A DNA stretch of 64,000 bases from Shewanella insulae (GTDB lineage Bacteria; Pseudomonadota; Gammaproteobacteria; Enterobacterales; Shewanellaceae): contig NZ_WRPA01000018.1 of the NCBI RefSeq assembly GCF_009831655.1, forward strand, positions 29,506 to 93,505, written 5' to 3'. The notes beneath the pieces are model-generated. The model was not told the origin of the DNA and searched no databases. It was given only the letters and a program-made list of their open reading frames with translations. Below are positions 51,457 through 60,939 of the stretch, in pieces; position 1 is the first letter of the stretch, and each line of letters opens with the position of its first letter. The position numbers and the translations under genes were made by a program.

Positions 51457-52971
51457 CTAGACCACACAGGATACCTGGCCGACTGCCATCCCTTGATTCA
51501 GGCGCTTGGCCAGCATTCGCCGCGCCAGGCTATCGACCAACACATTAAGCAAAGCTGTCACGATCAACAGGTAGAAGGCGTTGTTATAGCGTATCTCGCT
51601 AAAAGCACTGTCGACATAGAAGCCTAAGGTCATGACCCCCAGCACGCCGAAGATAGCCGTTTCCCGCAATATCACCTCGAAACGATAGAAGAGTAGCGAC
51701 ATCAGGTTGGGATAGATACGCGGCAACACCTCGAAGCCATAATGATCCCCACGTCTCTGGTACTGTTCACTGGGCCTAACCAGGCTGTCCTGACGCGTCA
51801 GCAGGTAGGCGATCAGAGCGCCATTGTGCAACCCCAGTGCCAAGATGGCGGGTAACATGGAAGGGCCACAAAGCATCATGAAGATGAAGGCTAAGATATA
51901 TTCCGGCATGGAACGCATGATCAGCAGCAAGAGTTGCCCTAAGGGCATAGAGAATTTACCTCTGCTATGCATGCTGGCAAAACGATGGCCAAGCAGTGCC
52001 AGCAGATGAGTCAATCCCAGCGCGCTCACCGCCAACACTAAGGAGGCCGCGGCGCCAGGTAGCGCCTGCTCTAACGTTAGGCGCTGCCACCAGCTGGCAA
52101 ATCGTGTCAGTCCCTGTTCAAGGCCTTGCTGCCCATGAATCACTTCGCGGATCCCAGGTGGCAGGATATCAAAGGTCAAGAATTGCCATACCAGCTGCAG
52201 ATCTACACCTGTGAGCTTAGGTAGGGTGAAGAGCGCCGCCAACAGATAGAGTGGTAGCAGACGCCGACGCGACCACAGCGGGATTGTACCAATCAAGACC
52301 ACAAACAGGATAAGCAGCGCCGCCCCCTCATGGTACTTCCCCTGACGAAAGGCGGTCTCTAAATAGAAACCTAAGGTAGGCATACCGATAAAGCCGAGCA
52401 CGGCGCTGCTGCGCAGGGCACACTCGAATCGGTAGCGCACATAGGCCAGCATCAAAGGCAGCACATGGCCAAGCTTACCGTAGAAGTACGCGCTTAGCCT
52501 GTCGCAACCTATGGGCAGTGTCTCTTTGGTGCTACTCGGTGCCTGTTGCAGTATGTCGTGAAACACCCGGGCAAAGGTTGCGCCATAGGGTAAGGCGATA
52601 GCCAACACGCCGGTCACAGGCGACAAGCCAAAGACTTGCAGAAAGAGAAGTGCCCAGAAGATCTCATGGATCCCCCGCACCATGGCACAACTCGCTGCCA
52701 CCCAGGGCGAGCGATAGACGAGTGCCAAGGGAGAGCCCAGCAACAAGCCAAAGGTGACTCCGAGCAAGGCAAAACTCACCGTCTGCCACAGGGCGTTGGC
52801 CAAAGATTCTGTCGCAAAGAAATCGGGCGTCAGCAACCCCTGCCCCATGCGCAGCAGCTCGCCCCAGGGATCTAGGCTGATAATGTCGATATCGACAAAT
52901 AGCAGACTGATCCCCACCAGCAACCAGAGACCCAATGTCAGCCGCTGCCAGGGCCCGACAAAGTTAAACAT
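51457..52971 (-). CDS. PhnE-type ABC transporter permease, fused double permease
   Basis: 504 aa, twice the usual PhnE length. Both halves contain the permease core ending with RFE..LR..A.LGF.G..TLGFY...AF (about 185-215 and 440-470), so the protein is an internal duplication that forms the whole membrane pore. Each half has about six helices. It is the last gene of a binding protein/ATPase/permease operon. Three 13-bp repeats overlap its start codon. Confidence 0.88.
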   Translation of the reverse strand: MFNFVGPWQRLTLGLWLLVGISLLFVDIDIISLDPWGELLRMGQGLLTPDFFATESLANALWQTVSFALLGVTFGLLLGSPLALVYRSPWVAASCAMVRGIHEIFWALLFLQVFGLSPVTGVLAIALPYGATFARVFHDILQQAPSSTKETLPIGCDRLSAYFYGKLGHVLPLMLAYVRYRFECALRSSAVLGFIGMPTLGFYLETAFRQGKYHEGAALLILFVVLIGTIPLWSRRRLLPLYLLAALFTLPKLTGVDLQLVWQFLTFDILPPGIREVIHGQQGLEQGLTRFASWWQRLTLEQALPGAAASLVLAVSALGLTHLLALLGHRFASMHSRGKFSMPLGQLLLLIMRSMPEYILAFIFMMLCGPSMLPAILALGLHNGALIAYLLTRQDSLVRPSEQYQRRGDHYGFEVLPRIYPNLMSLLFYRFEVILRETAIFGVLGVMTLGFYVDSAFSEIRYNNAFYLLIVTALLNVLVDSLARRMLAKRLNQGMAVGQVSCVV

Positions 52972-53002
52972 CTAAGTCAAACATCTAAGTTAAACATCTA
53001 AT
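52964..53002 (-). repeat. three tandem 13-bp units at the permease start
   Basis: TTAAACATCTAAG is repeated at 52964, 52977 and 52990 with one or two changes. On the minus strand every unit holds an ATG. The ATG at 52971 opens the permease; those at 52984 and 52997 open frames of six codons that stop at once. Confidence 0.8.
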
Positions 53003-53012
53003 TTTACACACC

Positions 53013-53678
53013 CTAGCTCGTCGCCATCTGGGTATCGAAGAAGCAGGCCAATTGTTCACCATCGAGTAAACTCGCGGGCTTATCGAGCACTAACTTGCCA
53101 TCACTCAGCCCTATGATGCGATCGAAGTGACTCAGTGCCAGCTCACTGTCGTGCAACACCATGATCACCGTCTCGTGGCGAGCCTTGACCAGACTCAGCA
53201 GGCGCTGAGCCATCACGGGATCCAGGGCCGAAAACGACTCGTCGCCGATGAAGGTCGTCTTTTCTTGGTAGAGCGCCCGGGCCAGGGCTACCCGCTGGCG
53301 CTGGCCGCCGGAGAGCGAAGAGACCGGCTTATGTAGCGGCGCATCAAGATAAAGCTCCCGGCACAGCAGCTCCACCTCTTGGCGTCTGCCCGCCATGGGC
53401 CAGGCGAGATTAAGCAGGTTATATACCGCCGAATGCCTAGCCAGCGCGCCCATATAGACGTTATGAAACACACTCAGTCCATCGACCAGACCTTGAGACT
53501 GGCTGCACAGGGCGGCGTCTTGCTTAAGCTGCTGATAGAGATAACTCAGCAGTGTCGACTTACCCGCCCCAGAGGGCCCGACTATGGCTAAAGACTCTCC
53601 CCGTTTAATCGACAAATCGAGATCGTCGATGACCCGAGTATCGCGATAACTCAGGGAGAGTGATTCTATCTGGAGCAC
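53013..53678 (-). CDS. PhnC-type ABC transporter ATP-binding protein
   Basis: 221 aa. Walker A GPSGAGKST, signature LSGGQRQRVALARAL, Walker B FIGDESFSALDP and the H-loop VLHDSEL are present. Four base pairs separate it from the binding-protein gene. It energises import with the permease downstream. Confidence 0.9.
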   Translation of the reverse strand: MLQIESLSLSYRDTRVIDDLDLSIKRGESLAIVGPSGAGKSTLLSYLYQQLKQDAALCSQSQGLVDGLSVFHNVYMGALARHSAVYNLLNLAWPMAGRRQEVELLCRELYLDAPLHKPVSSLSGGQRQRVALARALYQEKTTFIGDESFSALDPVMAQRLLSLVKARHETVIMVLHDSELALSHFDRIIGLSDGKLVLDKPASLLDGEQLACFFDTQMATS

Positions 53679-53682
53679 AGAA

Positions 53683-54537
53683 TTAATCTAACAGGCCGAT
53701 CGCCGTGGCCACGGATTCGATAGGCTCGTAATCTGCGTTGTCAGCCTCAACAAATGACTGACGTGGGAAGCTGGCCAGCAGATCGGGATCCTTCATCTCC
53801 AGCAGCACCTTGGTCAGCTTCTCGGTAAAGCCTTTACCAAAACGCTGATCGGCATCGGCACGTACCGTCCACTGGTAGTCAGGATAGGCAGGGGTTTCCC
53901 AGATCACCTTCACCTTGCTGGTATCGACGGTGCCATTGGCCACCGCCGTTTCCCATACCTTATAGTTTACCGCGCCAACCTGGTAGGCACCGGCCTCTAC
54001 TTGGGCAATGGTGCGGCTGTGATCGCCGGAGAAACCTATACGGGTAAAGATATCTTTCACCTGCTTGCCCATGTTGCGCTCGATATAAAACTGCGGCATC
54101 AGGCGACCCGAGGTAGAACCTTTAGAACCGAAGGTAAAGGTATAACCATTCAGATTAGGGAAGTTGGTCGACGGCTCCAGCGGCGTCGAGGCGTTGGCGA
54201 TAAAGAAGCTCTTAAAGTATTGATCTTCATAGCCCTGGGCAATCGCTTGCGAACCAGGCACCAGACGTCTCGCCTGCACGCCAGAGAGGCCACCAAACCA
54301 GGCAAGCTGCACCTGATTGTTACGAAATGCGGTAACGGCCGCGGCATAAGATTTCACCGGCACATAGTTCACCTCAACACCCAGTTCTGCCTCCAGGTAT
54401 TTCGCCACCTTGTTAAAACGAGTCTTAAGCTGACTCTCGTTTTCATCTGGGATAGCGGTAAAGGTAAAGCTTTCGGCCAAGGTTGCCGGCACAAACAAAC
54501 AGGTAAAGATTAAAGGTAGAATTTTAGCGAAGGACAT
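53683..54537 (-). CDS. PhnD-type periplasmic oxyanion-binding protein
   Basis: 284 aa from MSFAKILPLIFTCLFVPATLAES, a clear signal peptide; a longer in-frame start adds 33 unrelated residues. The mature protein begins FTFTAIPDENESQLKTRF and has VPVKSYAAAVTAFRNNQVQLAWFGGLSG. This pattern is that of the PhnD family, close to members annotated as putative selenate-binding proteins; phosphonate or phosphite are alternatives. No C-P lyase or selenium genes are nearby to decide. Confidence 0.88.
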   Translation of the reverse strand: MSFAKILPLIFTCLFVPATLAESFTFTAIPDENESQLKTRFNKVAKYLEAELGVEVNYVPVKSYAAAVTAFRNNQVQLAWFGGLSGVQARRLVPGSQAIAQGYEDQYFKSFFIANASTPLEPSTNFPNLNGYTFTFGSKGSTSGRLMPQFYIERNMGKQVKDIFTRIGFSGDHSRTIAQVEAGAYQVGAVNYKVWETAVANGTVDTSKVKVIWETPAYPDYQWTVRADADQRFGKGFTEKLTKVLLEMKDPDLLASFPRQSFVEADNADYEPIESVATAIGLLD

Positions 54538-54776
54538 ATCCAAGCCTAAACGAGTAAGAAATTTACCGGATTCTAACCATTTGACAGACAAATTAACAGG
54601 CACAAGATGCCTCTCCGACTCACAAAAATCTAACAATTAAACTTTGTTTTAAGATGAGTCAGTCCCTGTTAAGCTGACCTATTATAAATTAATGTTTTAT
54701 AAAACGTCCTCTGCTCGGTTAACAATTGCCCTAACCGGTCACCGAGCGAGCACTTAAATAAACATAGGCAAAACAT

Positions 54777-55451
54777 ATGAGAATTTTGGTCGTTGAAGAT
54801 GATCCCCTCCTGTCCCATCACCTCAAGGTACAACTGAGTGAGTTGGGCAACCAGGTTCAAGTTGCACTGACCGCCAAAGAAGGTTTTTATCAGGCAACTA
54901 ACTATCCCATAGACATTGCCATCATCGACTTAGGTCTGCCGGATCAGGACGGTATCTCGCTTATCCAGTCTCTGCGCAAGGCCGAACTCAAGGCGCCCAT
55001 TCTCATCCTCACCGCCCGAGTCAACTGGCAGGATAAGGTAGAGGGGCTCAACGCCGGCGCCGACGACTACTTGGTTAAGCCCTTTCAGAAAGAGGAGCTG
55101 GTCGCCAGGCTAGATGCCCTGGTGCGTCGCAGCGCAGGCTTCGTCAAGCCTCAAATCACCAGCGGACCGCTTGAGCTGGATCTCGCGGCTAAACAGGTCA
55201 CCCTAGATCAGAGCCCCATGGAAGTGACCGCGTTCGAATATCAAATTTTGGAATACCTGATGCGCCACTGTCACGAAGTCGTCGCCAAACAGCGACTGCT
55301 AGACGTGATCTATGGCGATAAAGAGGGAGACCCCAACACCATAGAGGTGATGGTCAGCCGCCTGCGTAAGAAGCTCACCAAGGGCGGACTGGAAAACCCT
55401 ATCGCCACCATACGCGGTCAGGGTTACAAGTTTAATCTGCCATGCAAATAA
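54777..55451 (+). CDS. phoP: PhoP-like response regulator (OmpR family)
   Basis: 224 aa. Receiver domain with Asp51 (AIIDLGLPDQDG) and a winged-helix domain ending TIRGQGYKFNLP. The sequence resembles PhoP from start to end. The sensor gene overlaps its stop by 10 bp. The AT-rich upstream region may hold PhoP boxes, but I did not find a clean pair. Confidence 0.9.
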   Translation: MRILVVEDDPLLSHHLKVQLSELGNQVQVALTAKEGFYQATNYPIDIAIIDLGLPDQDGISLIQSLRKAELKAPILILTARVNWQDKVEGLNAGADDYLVKPFQKEELVARLDALVRRSAGFVKPQITSGPLELDLAAKQVTLDQSPMEVTAFEYQILEYLMRHCHEVVAKQRLLDVIYGDKEGDPNTIEVMVSRLRKKLTKGGLENPIATIRGQGYKFNLPCK

Positions 55452-56791
55452 GATTTAAGCCCAAACAGCGCCTGCTCACGCGGATGTTTCTCACCTCCCT
55501 CTCCATCATCGCCTTGGTGGGGTTTGGTCTCGCCTGGCTGGTCAACCTGCTATACGCTCAAAATAGCTATAACGAGGAAACCGCCGAGCTCATCGCCGAG
55601 ATCCCCAAGGTGGCCGCCGAGCTCAGGGAACACGACCTGATCCCCGAGACCTCGGAGTGGCTGGAGGAGAACAACACCCCGGAAAAATATATCATCGCCA
55701 GCTGTGACGAGGAGTTTAAGCAGGTGTGGACCTCCTCCCTGGCCGTGGATCGCGGCCTGTTTGACACCTGTGAACGCTTCAACGAGATACGTTTCGACTC
55801 CCCGCCCTACTACCTCAACCTTGCCGACAGTAAAAACTACTTCGTCTATCTACTGTCGGTGGAGATCGCCAAGCAGAAATACAACCTGTTGGTAATGAAA
55901 GATGCCCAGAAGCTGGAGAAGGAGTTCGACAAGTTCAGTCGCCGCACCTATTGGCGCTTGGGCATGATCTTAGCGCTAGCCTTGGTGCTCTTGATCAGCG
56001 CCGGTTACTGGGGAATGCGTCCCCTGGTGCGTATGCGCAACGAGCTGCAACAGGTGAGCAGCGGTAAAGCCAAGGCACTCTCCGAAGACTATCCGGTGGA
56101 GCTGGAAGGGGTCACTCAGGCCCTCAACCAACTGTTGGTGCAATCCAGTGCCCAGCAGGAGCGATATCAGAACGCCATGAACGACCTCGCCCACAGCCTA
56201 AAGACACGTCTGGCGGCGGTTCATGCCATCACAGATGACCAGAGTCTAAATAAAGCGAACGCCAGCGAGAAGATCATGGAGCAGGTCAGCCAGATGGATC
56301 AGTTGGTCAAGTATCAGCTCAAGCGCGCCATGCTCGGCCGAAAAGGGCTCAAGCAGGAGCAGACTCTGGTAGCACCACTGATCGATCAGCTGTCACAGAT
56401 GCTGTTTAAGGTCTACCGTGACAAGCAGATCCAATTTAGCGCCAATATTCCGGATGATCAGGTGTTCCCCGGTGACAAGGGCGATCTGATGGAGCTATGC
56501 GGCAACCTGATGGAGAACGCCTTCAAGTTGTGTATTAGTAAGGTAGCGGTCACCGCCTGCTATAGCGACGACAGCGAGTTTATCTTAATAGTGGAAGATG
56601 ACGGCCCTGGAGTGCCCGAGGCCATACGTCAGCGGATCATAGAGCGCGGCGTGCGTGCAGACACTCAGAAGGCGGGTCAAGGCATAGGGCTTGCCGTCTG
56701 TAACGAAATCGTCTCCAGCTACAACGGCAGCCTCAGCATAGATACCTCTTATCTGGAAGGGGCGAGGTTCACCATTAAGATCCCGCTTTAA
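55442..56791 (+). CDS. phoQ: PhoQ-like sensor histidine kinase
   Basis: 449 aa. TM1 at about 15-37, a periplasmic domain of about 130 residues with acidic stretches (SEWLEENNTPEKYI, SCDEEFKQVW), TM2 at about 173-190, HAMP, H-box with His251 (MNDLAHSLKTRLAAVH) and ATPase motifs (NLMENAFKLC, GQGIGLAVCNEIV). The acidic loop suits a divalent-cation sensor. It overlaps the phoP gene and converges with the oxygenase gene with a 4-bp overlap. Confidence 0.88.
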   Translation: MQIRFKPKQRLLTRMFLTSLSIIALVGFGLAWLVNLLYAQNSYNEETAELIAEIPKVAAELREHDLIPETSEWLEENNTPEKYIIASCDEEFKQVWTSSLAVDRGLFDTCERFNEIRFDSPPYYLNLADSKNYFVYLLSVEIAKQKYNLLVMKDAQKLEKEFDKFSRRTYWRLGMILALALVLLISAGYWGMRPLVRMRNELQQVSSGKAKALSEDYPVELEGVTQALNQLLVQSSAQQERYQNAMNDLAHSLKTRLAAVHAITDDQSLNKANASEKIMEQVSQMDQLVKYQLKRAMLGRKGLKQEQTLVAPLIDQLSQMLFKVYRDKQIQFSANIPDDQVFPGDKGDLMELCGNLMENAFKLCISKVAVTACYSDDSEFILIVEDDGPGVPEAIRQRIIERGVRADTQKAGQGIGLAVCNEIVSSYNGSLSIDTSYLEGARFTIKIPL

Positions 56792-57489
56792 CCCACTGGC
56801 GCGTACAGCTTCTCGGCGCGGTTAAACATCACCCAGGAGGTGGCGATATACTTATCGCCACTGATGGGCATATTGCCTCTGTGACTGTGGGTAAATCCTG
56901 CCGGGGCGATCACCATGGTGCCTTTTCTTGGCTTGATCTTACGCTGCTGATAGAAGAACTCGGTTTCACCACCCTCTTCCACATCGTTCAGATAGAACAT
57001 ATAGAGCACGACCCTGTGCAGCGCCTCGTTGTGTCCCATCTGAGGAAACTGCTCCGAGTGCCAGTGCGGATAGCCGCCCTTGCCCTTCTGATAGTGCTGA
57101 ATATTTATGGTACCGCTACGGTACAGATACTGCACCAAAGGCTGCACCCTGTGCCTACCCAGGGTATCGAAGTTGTCCGGAGTCAAGGTCTGTGGCTTAC
57201 CCTGTTCATCGGCCAGAGTCACCGCCACAGCCCCCATCAAACCCAGGGCATACTTTTCAAAATATTGGGCGCTGTGTTTTAGCGTATAATTAAGTAGTTC
57301 GTTTCTCAGTGGCTGCAATTCCTGAAAGTTATCCATGGTGATATCACGGCTAATTTTCTTTTCCAGGTCAACACCATGACCCGTAATACCATCAATGACA
57401 CCAGGATGTGTTTTGATGGTCTCGATGAGACGATCGCACAGTTCATCTGGAATGGCATTGGGGTAGACTTCAATGAAATCCATGTACAA
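56788..57489 (-). CDS. 2OG-Fe(II) oxygenase (prolyl 4-hydroxylase-like)
   Basis: 233 aa. Double-stranded beta-helix with the metal motif in GGYPHWHSEQFP and the distal part GGETEFFYQQRKIKPRKGTMVIAPAGFTHSHRG, which supplies the last His and the 2-oxoglutarate-binding Arg. The first motif reads His-Ser-Glu where His-x-Asp is usual. Substrate unknown. The start could be the first or third codon (MYMDF). Confidence 0.85.
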   Translation of the reverse strand: MYMDFIEVYPNAIPDELCDRLIETIKTHPGVIDGITGHGVDLEKKISRDITMDNFQELQPLRNELLNYTLKHSAQYFEKYALGLMGAVAVTLADEQGKPQTLTPDNFDTLGRHRVQPLVQYLYRSGTINIQHYQKGKGGYPHWHSEQFPQMGHNEALHRVVLYMFYLNDVEEGGETEFFYQQRKIKPRKGTMVIAPAGFTHSHRGNMPISGDKYIATSWVMFNRAEKLYAPVG

Positions 57490-57603
57490 CTCGCTAAATT
57501 AGACAGTTTTGTGATGTAACTATGCTGACACATAGCTTAAGTAATTGTAAAGCCAGCTGGTTCAGATAAAATAACGCGCAACTACAGGCAAACGTAAAGA
57601 CAC

Positions 57604-58869
57604 ATGAGCAAAAGCTGTAAGGTAAGCACAAACCAACTTCAAGTGGGCAACTTTGTTAGATTACCTGTCTCCTGGAAAGACCATCCCTTTCTATTTAATT
57701 CCTTTAGACTCAAGCAGGAAGCTCAGATCGAACTGATTAAAAAACTCGGTATCGAATATGTGTTTGTCGACCTGGATAAGAGCTCCGCACCGCCTCTGGG
57801 CAAAGAAGATGCCTACGATGCTCCCAGCTTTAAAGATGAAGGCGAGCTAACTCAACTCAGCCAACAGATGAGTCAAAACAAGCAGGAGCGTATCGAACAC
57901 CTTAAGAAACTCAGGCGAGATCTAAAGAAAACCGAACAGGAATTCGATCGCTCCGTCGCCATGATGCGCAACCTGATAGCCAAGCTAAGAAATCGCCCGC
58001 TCAACGCTATTTCCGATGCCAAGGAGCTAATCAACGGCATCACCGAAGAGCTACTCAACTCTGACAACCTGGTGCTACACCTGATGAGTGATGCCAAGGA
58101 TAACGAGGGGATCTACTATCACTCCCTCAACGTGGCAGTGCTCTCTATGATGATCGCCAAAGAACTGGACTGGCCCAGAGAAGATATCGAGGCTGTCGGC
58201 ATGGGTGCCCTGTTCCATGACACGGGTAAGCTTAAGATCCCGCCTCAGCTGCTGCGCAAGAAGACACCGCTCACCCAACCCGAGCTTAACTTCATCAAGC
58301 AACATCCTGCCATGGGCATTGAACTGCTAAAGCTGGCCGATAATTTTCCCGAAGATGCTGCTCCCATAGTAAGAGATCATCATGAATTTCTCGACGGCAG
58401 CGGCTATCCAAGAGGGTTAAAAGCTGATCAGATAACTCTGCCTACCCAGCTAGTCGCCGCCGTCAACCTCTACGATCAGCTCTGCCACCCAGAGGGACAG
58501 ATTAAGGCAAGAACCCCCTATGCAGCGCTGGGTTACCTGTATAAGAACTACAAGGAAAGATTAAATCAGGACGCCATAGGTAAGCTCATCAAGATGCTTG
58601 GGGTCTATCCGCCTGGCAGTGTCGTTGAGCTGTCCAGCGGTCAATATGCCATGGTGATGGCGGTGAACCTTGAGAAGATCCTCTTCCCAAGGATCTTAGT
58701 TTACGATGCGCTAGTGCCTAAAGAACAGGCGCCTATCGTGGATCTGGAAAGCGAGGGGCTCACCATAGTTCGGTGTATCTCACCTTCCGCCCTGCCCGAG
58801 AAGATCTTCAAATACCTGAGCCCCAGAGAGCGGGTCAGCTACTTCTTCGGTGGTGACAAGAAAGCGTAA
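57604..58869 (+). CDS. HD-GYP domain c-di-GMP phosphodiesterase
   Basis: 421 aa. An N-terminal DUF3391-like region to about 60, a coiled-coil linker at about 80-125, and an HD-GYP domain at about 150-330 with HDTGK at 205-209 and HHEFLDGSGYPRGL at 259-272. The metal and GYP residues are intact, so it should hydrolyse c-di-GMP. This counterbalances the PilZ protein found elsewhere in the window. Confidence 0.93.
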   Translation: MSKSCKVSTNQLQVGNFVRLPVSWKDHPFLFNSFRLKQEAQIELIKKLGIEYVFVDLDKSSAPPLGKEDAYDAPSFKDEGELTQLSQQMSQNKQERIEHLKKLRRDLKKTEQEFDRSVAMMRNLIAKLRNRPLNAISDAKELINGITEELLNSDNLVLHLMSDAKDNEGIYYHSLNVAVLSMMIAKELDWPREDIEAVGMGALFHDTGKLKIPPQLLRKKTPLTQPELNFIKQHPAMGIELLKLADNFPEDAAPIVRDHHEFLDGSGYPRGLKADQITLPTQLVAAVNLYDQLCHPEGQIKARTPYAALGYLYKNYKERLNQDAIGKLIKMLGVYPPGSVVELSSGQYAMVMAVNLEKILFPRILVYDALVPKEQAPIVDLESEGLTIVRCISPSALPEKIFKYLSPRERVSYFFGGDKKA

Positions 58870-58958
58870 AGCGCGCCTGACTGTATTTCTCCGCAGGCCA
58901 GACTAAAATTAGAGTACTGGCCTTGCATTATGGTGTTTATGCGCTAAGGGGAAAGAGT

Positions 58959-59267
58959 ATGGTGGAGCTACCGGATTTCGACAGCCTGAAATGGCTGGCG
59001 CAGCACGCGCCGCAGCAACTGGCTACCCTGCAGAAAAACCTCAACAAGGCACTGATCAGTGAGGCCAATGCCAACAACCGTGCCCAGCTGGAAACCATTC
59101 GCCATCACCTCGAGTTCAAGCTGTCGCGCTGCGCCACGCCATACGCCCGCAGCTATATGGCGCTGCAGCTGATGAACGATAAATTCATTGCATTAAACCA
59201 GGTGATCAATCAGCCCGACCTTTACACGGAAAACAGAGCCAAGGTGCTCTGTTATCCAGGTAAATAG
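58959..59267 (+). CDS. DUF3135 family small protein
   Basis: 102 aa from the ATG preceded by AGGGGA; an upstream TTG is less likely. Helical, with the conserved LPDFDSLKWLAQHAP start and LSRCATPYARSYMALQLM. Function unknown. Lies about 90 bp after the HD-GYP gene on the same strand. Confidence 0.82.
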   Translation: MVELPDFDSLKWLAQHAPQQLATLQKNLNKALISEANANNRAQLETIRHHLEFKLSRCATPYARSYMALQLMNDKFIALNQVINQPDLYTENRAKVLCYPGK

Positions 59268-59297
59268 CTAACGCTTAAGGCAAAAGCCCGCCCGATA

Positions 59298-60245
59298 TTA
59301 AAGCCAGCCTTTACGCTTGAAGAAGAAATAGGTCGAGGCCGCACTGCCAATCATCATCATGATCGCCATAGGATAGCCCCACTGCCACTCTAGCTCTGGC
59401 ATGTTGGCAAAGTTCATCCCGTAGGCGCTGGCAATCACGGTTGGTGGCAGGAAGATCACCGCGGCAACCGAGAAGATCTTGATGATCTTGTTTTGCTGCA
59501 GACCGCTGAAACCCATGGCCGCGTCAAGCAGGAAGTTTAACTTATCGAAGATGAACTGACTGTGAGGCATCAGAGACTCGATATCTGACAACATCTCCCG
59601 CAGATCTTTCAGATCTTCCTCGGTCAGCTTACCGCGATAATAACGCTGCATATAGCGCAGGGAGCGCTGGGTATCGAGTAGACTCAATCGGATCTTACCG
59701 TTAGAGTCTTCCTGCAAGGTGATGAGTTTGAAGACATCATCCAACTCATCGCTCTGAAAGACCTGCTCACCCACGTTATCGAGCACCGAATACACATCCT
59801 CGATAAGATCCGACAGATAATCTACCTTTAGATTAAACAGCTCCAGGAAGAGTGCCTGTGGCGTCTGCACCTCTAAGCGCCCCAAACGCAAATAGTTACG
59901 CAGCAAACGGATAAGCCCCACGTCATCTTCCCTCAGGGTCACCAAAAACTGCGGGCGCAGGTTGAAAGAAACGTTCACCCCTTTCACATCCTGTCCCACT
60001 CGCTGGGGGAACAGAGAGTTAATATGTAGACCGTCCTTGTTTTGATAGAAGCGTGCCGAGGCTTCGATTTCGTTGATATCTTCCTCGTCCGGAAGCTCCT
60101 CTGCCGAATAGCCCCTCAGCCATTCACGCTCATCATCTTCAGGTTTGTAGAGATCCAGCCATAAGGTACCCTCGGGAACACTGTCTTGAATATTCAACTC
60201 GACAATGGATAACTTATTCGCTTGAAAGACATAAGCCGTGATCAT
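59298..60245 (-). CDS. corA: magnesium/cobalt transporter CorA
   Basis: 315 aa. A long cytoplasmic N-terminal domain with EIEASARFYQNKDGLHINSLF, then two membrane helices around the YGMNF pore motif (IASAYGMNFANMPELEW) and a basic C-terminus (FKRKGWL). The start MITAYVFQ has AGGAGG 5 bp upstream. It is related to E. coli CorA along its whole length. Its position beside phoPQ-like genes fits magnesium biology. Confidence 0.94.
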   Translation of the reverse strand: MITAYVFQANKLSIVELNIQDSVPEGTLWLDLYKPEDDEREWLRGYSAEELPDEEDINEIEASARFYQNKDGLHINSLFPQRVGQDVKGVNVSFNLRPQFLVTLREDDVGLIRLLRNYLRLGRLEVQTPQALFLELFNLKVDYLSDLIEDVYSVLDNVGEQVFQSDELDDVFKLITLQEDSNGKIRLSLLDTQRSLRYMQRYYRGKLTEEDLKDLREMLSDIESLMPHSQFIFDKLNFLLDAAMGFSGLQQNKIIKIFSVAAVIFLPPTVIASAYGMNFANMPELEWQWGYPMAIMMMIGSAASTYFFFKRKGWL

Positions 60246-60308
60246 AGGGCCTCCTGAAAAAGACACTTAGATGAAAACGCACCACATCCAAGCGCAGGGT
60301 ATAATTTG

Positions 60309-60330
60309 GCGTTATTCTACCGAATAACGC
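60309..60330. promoter_or_regulatory. 9-bp inverted repeat upstream of corA
   Basis: GCGTTATTC-TACC-GAATAACGC is a perfect inverted repeat about 70 bp upstream of corA and downstream of the gene ending at 60407. There is no T tract, so an operator is at least as likely as a terminator. A TATAAT lies next to it at 60299-60304 on the plus strand. Confidence 0.45.
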
Positions 60331-60406
60331 GCCATTGAACAGCCTAATCGACTGCTAATGAAGGGAATATAATCAAAATAAAAGTGAAGTGGCGATTAAA
60401 GCCAGT

Positions 60407-60775
60407 CTACCTCATATTCGGCGGAGTATCGGCAATCACTATCCGCTCTTGGTTCGATAGGCGCACCTTAAGACCATCGACAGTGGTAAAGGCATCGCTC
60501 TGCAGCTCACGCTTACGTACCTGGTAGATCTCTTTCGAAGCCGAAGCCGGCGAGATAATGGTGACATAAACCACCTGATTGCCTTCATGCCAGGACCAAT
60601 ACCAATAACCACCACTCCCCAAGAGCGCCAGGACAGCAATCCCAAAGGCAAGGTACTTAAACACGATGCGCTGACCCAGCTGACTGGCCGTAGGTTGGCT
60701 GGCCACCTTAGGTCTGCGAAGGTAGGCGATCGCCCCGGCGATCACTAACAGAGTCACTAAAATTTTAGTTAACAC
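60407..60775 (-). CDS. small membrane protein with periplasmic-type tail, unknown
   Basis: 122 aa. Helices at about 3-18 and 43-63 (YLAFGIAVLALLGSGGYWYWSW), then a hydrophilic beta-rich tail of about 60 residues. Family not recognised. It stands between corA and a divergent DUF2057 gene, about 160 bp from each. Confidence 0.72.
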   Translation of the reverse strand: MLTKILVTLLVIAGAIAYLRRPKVASQPTASQLGQRIVFKYLAFGIAVLALLGSGGYWYWSWHEGNQVVYVTIISPASASKEIYQVRKRELQSDAFTTVDGLKVRLSNQERIVIADTPPNMR

Positions 60776-60939
60776 GCTATGCTCCTGAAATTAATCTCCA
60801 CCATTATAGAGTCTTAGCAAGCAAATTACTGTAACCCATCCCCCAGGATACTCAAAAAGCCCAATGGCGACTTGTAAAGTTGTCCAATTGGGCTGCGAGG
60901 TGCTATAACACAGGTAAGTAATTCTTTTCTCGGTATACC

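Noticed and set aside
54637..54776. PhoP boxes upstream of phoP
   Set aside because: GTTTTA and GTTAA half-sites are present but not at the spacing of a tandem PhoP box.
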